Positions 59,095 through 64,000 of a stretch of DNA of 64,000 bases are shown piece by piece. The DNA is from Catellatospora bangladeshensis (GTDB taxonomy: Bacteria; Actinomycetota; Actinomycetes; Mycobacteriales; Micromonosporaceae). The notes under the pieces are model-generated. The model ran no database searches and had not been told where the DNA came from. It saw only the letters and a list, made by a program, of their open reading frames with translations. Where the stretch lies: positions 62,001 through 126,000 of the forward strand of contig NZ_BONF01000011.1 in assembly GCF_016862575.1 (NCBI RefSeq), given 5' to 3'. Position 1 is the first letter of the stretch; each line of letters begins with the position of its first letter. The position numbers and the translations under genes were made by a program.

Positions 59095-61892
59095 CGCTGC
59101 TCCAGGCTGGTGCGCAGCTTCGCCGCAAGAGTCCGGGTGTCGTCCTGCGGCTCGGCGTCCAGGTCGGCCAATGCCTTGGTCAGGGCGCGCAGGAGGGTCC
59201 GGATGCCGTCGGCGTCGCCGAGTCCGTGGCGGGCGTGCATCGCCCGCACGTACAGGGCCTCGTTGTAGCGGTCCAGCCCGATGGCCTTGTCGAGCAGGTC
59301 CGAGGCTTCCTGCGAGTGGTGGTCGGCGAGCAGGTCGTCGGCCAGCAGGACGTGGGCTTCGGTGCCCCAGCGGCGCACCGTCTCGCGGTGCGGGGCCAGC
59401 CACTCGTAGTCCTCGCCCTCGGCCAGCGGCGCCGTGTAGAGGGCGCAGGCCGCGGTCAGTAGCTCGCGGCGAGCCGGGCCGGAGGCGATGGCGGCTTTGC
59501 GCATCAGGTCGCGCAGCGCCCACACGTCCACATCCACGGTCGCCGGGTCGAGCTTGTACCCTCCGCCGCCTTTGACGACGTACGCGTTCTGCGCGTCAGG
59601 GACCGCGGCCCGGCCGAGCACATGCCGCAGGTTGGAGGCGTTGGTGTGGACACGCTGGGCGGCCTGGCTGATGCGGGCGTCGAGTTCGAGGTTGTCACCG
59701 ATGGTCCGGGTCTCCACGCCGTCTGGGTGCACGGCCAGGAACACCGCCAGCTCCTTGGCTTTGGCGCGCAGTGCACGGCCGTCGTGGACGATGCCGTCGA
59801 TACGCGGCGGTCCGATGAGCCGTAGCTTCGCCTTAACCGGCCCGGCGGTTGTGACCGGCGCGGCCGGAACGTCGGCAGGCAGATGCGGCCGCGCCTCGCT
59901 GGACCGCTGTGGCTCGTCATCGGCCGCAACGGTGGTGCGGCTGGCGTGCAGGGGCACGACCGTGAGCGGCACGGTCGGGGACACGATCGCCGGGGGTTCG
60001 CCGGTCTGGGCCTCGCGCAGCGTAGTCAGGATCTGGATCGCGGCGGCCGGGTCGAGCACCGGCAGGCGGGCCGGGATCGGGTCGGCAGACTGCCCGGCCA
60101 CGAGCTTGGTGTGCCCATCGGCAGCCGCCTCGATGGTCGGGCCATGCGCCCACTCGCCCAGCAACAGCCCGGTCACCTGGAGCCCGCCACCGAGACCGAG
60201 GGCAACCTTCGCCCGCATCCGCGCGCCGGCGGGCGGGGTCTCGGTGATGAGCATGACCGGCGGCAGCGCCTCCTCGTGGGGGGCCTGCTGGCGCAGCTCG
60301 TCCAGGTCGGTCAGGGCGTGTTCGTCGAGGATGCGGCTGCGGTGCAGCAGCCACCCCTCGACGACGGTGAGGGCGTCGTCGACACTGTCGGCCACGTGCA
60401 GCCGTGGCCAAGTGCCGAGCGTCACGACATCCGGGCCAAGCAGGGTGGCCAACGTGGCAGCGTCGATGATGACCTCGCCGCGTGTATCGGGGCGGTGCGG
60501 ACCGCCCGACGCGAGCACCGCGACCAGCGTGGCCCGTGCAGCAGCGTGCGCGCCATCGCCGGTGATGCCGGTCCCGCCCGGTGGCAGCGGCGCGAGGTCG
60601 GGCACGAGCGCAGGCTGTTCGGCCTCAGTGGCTGCGGGCCGGGCCAGTTCCGGGTTGCGGGCTATCGCGCGGCGCACCCGCACGACCGGCTTGGGCAGCA
60701 TGGTCGGCGGATCGTCGTCGGGCTGGCCGCTGAAGCGCCTGCGGCGCTGCATCCACACCAGCACCACGGCGGCGCTGATCGCCAGGGCGAGCCCCCAGGG
60801 CAGCCAACTCGACGGCGACACCTGAACCCCGTGCTCGTCGGCAGAGGCGTCCGGGCTCTCGGTGTCGCTGGCGGCCGGCGACACTGAGGCCGACGAACTC
60901 GAAGACGCAGACGGCGTAGGCGACCCGGACGCCGACGTGCTCGGCGAAGGCGACGCGGGCACTGTTGAGGGCACCCCGCTCGCCACGACGACCGGGCTGT
61001 CCACACCGGGGCTGGCCGTGATGCTCGGGCTCGCCGTGACGCTGGGGCTCGGGGCGAGGGCCGGGCCGCTCGGCGCGGTCGACGGCACAGCGGTGGGCGG
61101 CGTCACGACCGGCGGCGGGGTCTGCGTGGTCGGCGGCTTGACCGGTGTCGCCCCGTGCGGGGGCCGGGCGTCGGCGGGCAGCCGGAGATCCCACCCTGGA
61201 TAGATCAGATCGCAGTCACGCAGCGTCCCGCCGACCTTCGGGAAGTGCCGGTGCCAGTTCAGGTCGCAGATCTCCGGCCACCGGTCCGCGTCGCCGAGCC
61301 ACGCCTTGGCGATCTTGGAGAGGTAGTCTCCTCGTTTGACGACGTACACGTACTTCTGGCTGCCCACGTGGATGATCGCGGGACCTTCAGCCACACCCGC
61401 CGCTGGTGCAGGACTCGCGACCGCCAACGGCGCGGTCGGCGTGGCGAGCGGAGGGACCGTGGCGGACACCGAGGCCTGAGGGGGTCCGCTGGCGCGAGCG
61501 GCAGCGCTGGTAAGGGAGATGACGACGGCGCCGATGAGCCCTGCCACCACGGCTTGCAGGGGCTTGCCGAGCCGCAGCCGAGGCACATCGACCCTGGCCA
61601 CCCTGGCCACGATCTCGGCCACGACCGCGGCAACGATCAACGCCCAGATCAGCCAGCCCGCGCACGCCATAGCCTTGACGACAAAGTCCGTGGTCAGCGG
61701 CTGCCGACCCCAGTCAAGCCACTGCTCGCCGGTTGGCCATTGCTGTGGCAGTGGCCAACCGATGAACCTGGCCAGCCCGAGGGGAAGACCCACGAGCAGC
61801 AGAAGCAGGCCGGCCAGCGAGCCGATGCCGCTCATGAGCTGGCCCAGCATGGCGGCGGGGCCGCGATGTCGCTGTTTAGGACCCATAGTCAT
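59091..61892 (-). CDS. Membrane protein combining LysM and BTAD domains
   Basis: 933-residue protein. Three N-terminal hydrophobic helices come first (about 20-45, 75-100 and 118-140). A LysM-like peptidoglycan-binding module follows (about 185-260: Y-V-Y-V-V-K-R-G-D-Y-L-S-K-I-A-K-A-W-L-G-D). After a Pro/Ser/Thr-rich linker (265-380) comes a fourth helix (about 382-400, W-L-P-W-G-L-A-L-A-I-S-A-A-V-V-L-V-W). A long domain ends in a BTAD-type C-terminus (about 690-930: L-R-L-I-G-P-P-R-I, H-T-N-A-S-N-L-R-H-V-L-G, Y-V-V-K-G-G-G-G-Y-K-L). This would place wall binding outside and a SARP-like module inside. The ATG at 61892 has GGGAGA upstream. It heads an operon with the prepilin peptidase. Confidence 0.85.
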   Translation of the reverse strand: MTMGPKQRHRGPAAMLGQLMSGIGSLAGLLLLLVGLPLGLARFIGWPLPQQWPTGEQWLDWGRQPLTTDFVVKAMACAGWLIWALIVAAVVAEIVARVARVDVPRLRLGKPLQAVVAGLIGAVVISLTSAAARASGPPQASVSATVPPLATPTAPLAVASPAPAAGVAEGPAIIHVGSQKYVYVVKRGDYLSKIAKAWLGDADRWPEICDLNWHRHFPKVGGTLRDCDLIYPGWDLRLPADARPPHGATPVKPPTTQTPPPVVTPPTAVPSTAPSGPALAPSPSVTASPSITASPGVDSPVVVASGVPSTVPASPSPSTSASGSPTPSASSSSSASVSPAASDTESPDASADEHGVQVSPSSWLPWGLALAISAAVVLVWMQRRRRFSGQPDDDPPTMLPKPVVRVRRAIARNPELARPAATEAEQPALVPDLAPLPPGGTGITGDGAHAAARATLVAVLASGGPHRPDTRGEVIIDAATLATLLGPDVVTLGTWPRLHVADSVDDALTVVEGWLLHRSRILDEHALTDLDELRQQAPHEEALPPVMLITETPPAGARMRAKVALGLGGGLQVTGLLLGEWAHGPTIEAAADGHTKLVAGQSADPIPARLPVLDPAAAIQILTTLREAQTGEPPAIVSPTVPLTVVPLHASRTTVAADDEPQRSSEARPHLPADVPAAPVTTAGPVKAKLRLIGPPRIDGIVHDGRALRAKAKELAVFLAVHPDGVETRTIGDNLELDARISQAAQRVHTNASNLRHVLGRAAVPDAQNAYVVKGGGGYKLDPATVDVDVWALRDLMRKAAIASGPARRELLTAACALYTAPLAEGEDYEWLAPHRETVRRWGTEAHVLLADDLLADHHSQEASDLLDKAIGLDRYNEALYVRAMHARHGLGDADGIRTLLRALTKALADLDAEPQDDTRTLAAKLRTSLEQR

Positions 61893-61999
61893 CGGCTGTC
61901 TCCCAGTCGTGCGGCGCAAGCCGCGTCGGGCACTTGCGCTCAGCGCACCCACGAACAGGCATCGAGACTAATCGCATTCATCAAGTTGCAGCCAGTGAT

Positions 62000-63886
62000 A
62001 TGACTGATCGCATGGATTCGACCACGCTCGCCGTGAATCTCGGCTTGGAAGGGATCAGCGCAATCGTCGCTGTCGCAGGCCGCCGCATCCCGATACTGTT
62101 CGGAGACTCGACGGTGCTTCCTGCTCAAGTCTGGGAGCTCGACGGCGGAGCGATGTCTTCCACGGCCGTCGACGGCGCTGGCACCATTGACGTAGGTCAG
62201 CTGCTGTCAACGGCATCCCCCGAACACGGTCCACGGGTGATCGGAGCCGTGTCATGCCTGCTGACCCTGGTTGCAGGCCGGGCACGGGAAGTCGCCGCGA
62301 TCGAGCGCGTGGTCCTGGCAGTACCGGAGCAGTGGGGTCCCCGCAGGCGGACACTCATCCGCCAGGCCGTCGAACAAGCCGGGCTCCCGGAACCTGCCCT
62401 CATCAACGCCGCCGAGGCGACCGCCGCGCACGCCGCAACGACGACGCCAATCGAGACAGGCTCTCACCTGCTGGTATGCGACTTCGGCAAGCAAGTCAGC
62501 AGCGTCACTGTACTCGCACGAACCTCGACCGCCTGGCAGACGCTCGCCGCCATCCCATCGCAAGCAACCGGAACCGCCGTCGACGAAGCCGTCCTGACCC
62601 GGCTCGATTTCGACGACAACCTCCGCGACCAGCTCACCGGCACAACACCCAGCGGCCCGCACATCCGCGACCAGATACTCGCCGCCATACGCACCACGAC
62701 CACCGCAGGGGTCGCCGACCGCGCAGCAATCCTGCTTCCCGAACCCCACCCGCCGACAGTGGTCACTAGCGCCCAGGTCGAAGCCGCAACCCGGCCCGTC
62801 CGCGAAGCGGCCGTCGAAACCGCCCGTCAGGCCATCGAAGCCGCCGACATCGAACCGGACACCATCACAGGAGCAGTCATCACGGGCACCGCAGCGGCCC
62901 GACTCGGCATCACCGAGCACCTCATCCACCAACTGGGCGTGCCACCGATACCGACATCCTCGCCCGAACTCGCCGCAGCCAACGGAGCGCTCACGCTGCA
63001 CACCGGAGCAAGACCACCCGACACGCTGAGCCTGCTGAAAGCCAAACAGCTCGGCATGCGCCACCTCGGCGCGGTCATCACCCCGATGATCCTCGGCAGC
63101 GCCCTGCTGCTGCAGATCGTCACCGACGTACACCGGCTCTTGCCCAGACTGGCCTACACCGGAATCCACCCCAACGAACTCAACGCCTACCTGAGCATCA
63201 ACGCCTACGCCCTCGCCGCACTCTGCGCCACCCTCGGCCTGATCGCCGCTGGCAGAATCGGTGCCGCCGTCTGGGCCCGCTACGACCATGACAACGGCAC
63301 CCCGGGCCAGCACGGCCGTCAAGCCGGGCGCACCCTCGCCGCAGCAGCCGCCCTCGGCCTTGCCATGGCCGCGATGTTCGGCCTGCTCGGCGAGGCCCTC
63401 TTCGGCACGAGCGACGCGGCGGCCGGCATGTTCCTACGCGCAACCCTGCTGGCCGCGCTCGCTCCGACTCTTGCGGCTGCCAGCATCGGGCTGCTCGCCC
63501 CGTACTCGGCACGCATCCGCGACCTGTGGGCCGACCACCTGCACTACCCGGCCACACCTGTGGTCCTCGCCGTTATAGGGACCATGTCCACCCAAGCCGC
63601 GGCAGTCGGACTGCCGTGGCTGACGGCCCTCGACTACGCCTATGTCGAGGTCATCGGCGGTCGCATCGGCACCGGCCTGCTGGGGGTCTCCGTGGCGCTG
63701 ACCCTCGTGCACAGTCGGCTCACCCGGCTAGGACTCGCGGTGGTCCTCGGCGTCGGTGGAGTACTGGTCTACAGCATCACCAACGCCCGCCTGTTCACCT
63801 TCGCCTACCTGGCGGCCGTCGCGCTGTGGTGGATAACCAAAGCGCTCCGCCTCGCCGTCGCCGCCGCCCCGCGACCCGCCATCTGA
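62000..63886 (+). CDS. Hsp70/actin-fold ATPase-like membrane protein
   Basis: 628-residue protein. The N-terminal 370 residues resemble the DnaK ATPase fold: A-V-N-L-G-L-E-G (phosphate 1, degenerate), A-V-P-E-Q-W-G-P-R-R-R and A-L-I-N-A-A-E-A-T-A-A-H (connect region), L-L-V-C-D-F-G-K-Q (phosphate 2, degenerate) and G-A-V-I-T-G-T-A-A-A-R (adenosine site). No Hsp70 substrate-binding domain follows. Instead about six membrane helices fill residues 375-610. The ATG at 62000 is weakly supported; 62012 is possible. Divergent from the LysM-BTAD gene with 107 bases between starts, so they probably share control and function. Confidence 0.8.
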   Translation: MTDRMDSTTLAVNLGLEGISAIVAVAGRRIPILFGDSTVLPAQVWELDGGAMSSTAVDGAGTIDVGQLLSTASPEHGPRVIGAVSCLLTLVAGRAREVAAIERVVLAVPEQWGPRRRTLIRQAVEQAGLPEPALINAAEATAAHAATTTPIETGSHLLVCDFGKQVSSVTVLARTSTAWQTLAAIPSQATGTAVDEAVLTRLDFDDNLRDQLTGTTPSGPHIRDQILAAIRTTTTAGVADRAAILLPEPHPPTVVTSAQVEAATRPVREAAVETARQAIEAADIEPDTITGAVITGTAAARLGITEHLIHQLGVPPIPTSSPELAAANGALTLHTGARPPDTLSLLKAKQLGMRHLGAVITPMILGSALLLQIVTDVHRLLPRLAYTGIHPNELNAYLSINAYALAALCATLGLIAAGRIGAAVWARYDHDNGTPGQHGRQAGRTLAAAAALGLAMAAMFGLLGEALFGTSDAAAGMFLRATLLAALAPTLAAASIGLLAPYSARIRDLWADHLHYPATPVVLAVIGTMSTQAAAVGLPWLTALDYAYVEVIGGRIGTGLLGVSVALTLVHSRLTRLGLAVVLGVGGVLVYSITNARLFTFAYLAAVALWWITKALRLAVAAAPRPAI

Positions 63887-64000
63887 CCTTCACACGCGCC
63901 GAGGAACTGCCCGCCAAGCCTGCGCTAGTGCTGTGACCGCCAACGTTGACCGGGTTTGGGGCGGTCGGTGCGTCTGAACGTTTACCCTTGATCGTCGTGG

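Noticed and set aside
1-64000. tRNA, rRNA and CRISPR loci
   Set aside because: None recognised on either strand. I could not run covariance-model searches, so a tRNA fragment at an attachment site cannot be fully excluded.

Overview
The window is very GC-rich, with strong G/C bias at third codon positions. It uses GTG and occasional TTG starts and carries DUF397, SARP/BTAD and XRE-TPR genes. This points to an actinomycete, most likely a member of the Micromonosporaceae (Actinoplanes/Micromonospora type); the family assignment is inference.

Layout. (1) Positions 1-2141 look like ordinary chromosome-type genes: DUF397, an XRE-type regulator and cutA. (2) About 2.3-20.8 kb and 44.2-63.9 kb look like one integrative-conjugative or plasmid-like element. 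Its left arm (minus strand) holds Cys-rich and hypothetical proteins, a GGDEF protein, a ribbon-helix-helix-like protein and an orphan DNA methyltransferase. A plus-strand transfer module follows: sigma-like protein, small pilin-like protein, TrbL/VirB6-like protein, PrgI-family protein, VirB4-like ATPase, VirD4/TraG-like coupling ATPase and a replication-relaxation winged-helix protein. The right arm has many small hypothetical proteins, a multi-HTH acidic protein, a DUF932 protein, a VirB1/NlpC-like cell-wall hydrolase, a lone PD-(D/E)XK-type nuclease in lower-GC DNA, and a membrane cassette (LysM-BTAD protein, A24 prepilin peptidase, acidic membrane protein, Hsp70-like membrane protein). 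Arrays of ACCTGTCA-like octamers, phased at exactly 10 bp, sit in at least four of its promoter regions and look like operators of one element-wide regulator.

(3) The element is interrupted by two transposons of the Tn7/Tn5053 type that I delimited from the sequence. The larger spans 20815-44199 (23,385 bp). It has 24-bp terminal inverted repeats (21/24), internal end repeats, a 5-bp target duplication ACTGA, and a tnsA-like/tniA/tniB/tniQ operon joined throughout by GTGA overlaps. It starts directly after the stop codon of the replication-relaxation gene. Its cargo is a starch/maltodextrin cluster: two secreted GH13 amylases with starch-binding modules, an intracellular GH13 alpha-glucosidase, MalEFG-like ABC transport genes and a cytoplasmic GH13 enzyme. 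It also carries a SARP regulator, a stand-alone condensation-domain protein and an IS5-type remnant. The cargo is eroding. Both LacI-family regulators survive only as 3' fragments, one fused to a truncated malE 5' end, and tniA carries a frameshift. The smaller element spans 11774-13101 (1,328 bp). It has 24-bp repeats (22/24), multi-copy end repeats, a 5-bp duplication GCGCG and no transposase.

How the parts fit: the conjugative element would supply horizontal movement, while the Tn7-like element carries a secreted starch degradation, uptake and hydrolysis route. No integrase, relaxase, tRNA, rRNA or CRISPR array was recognised, so the element boundaries are not fixed from this window alone.
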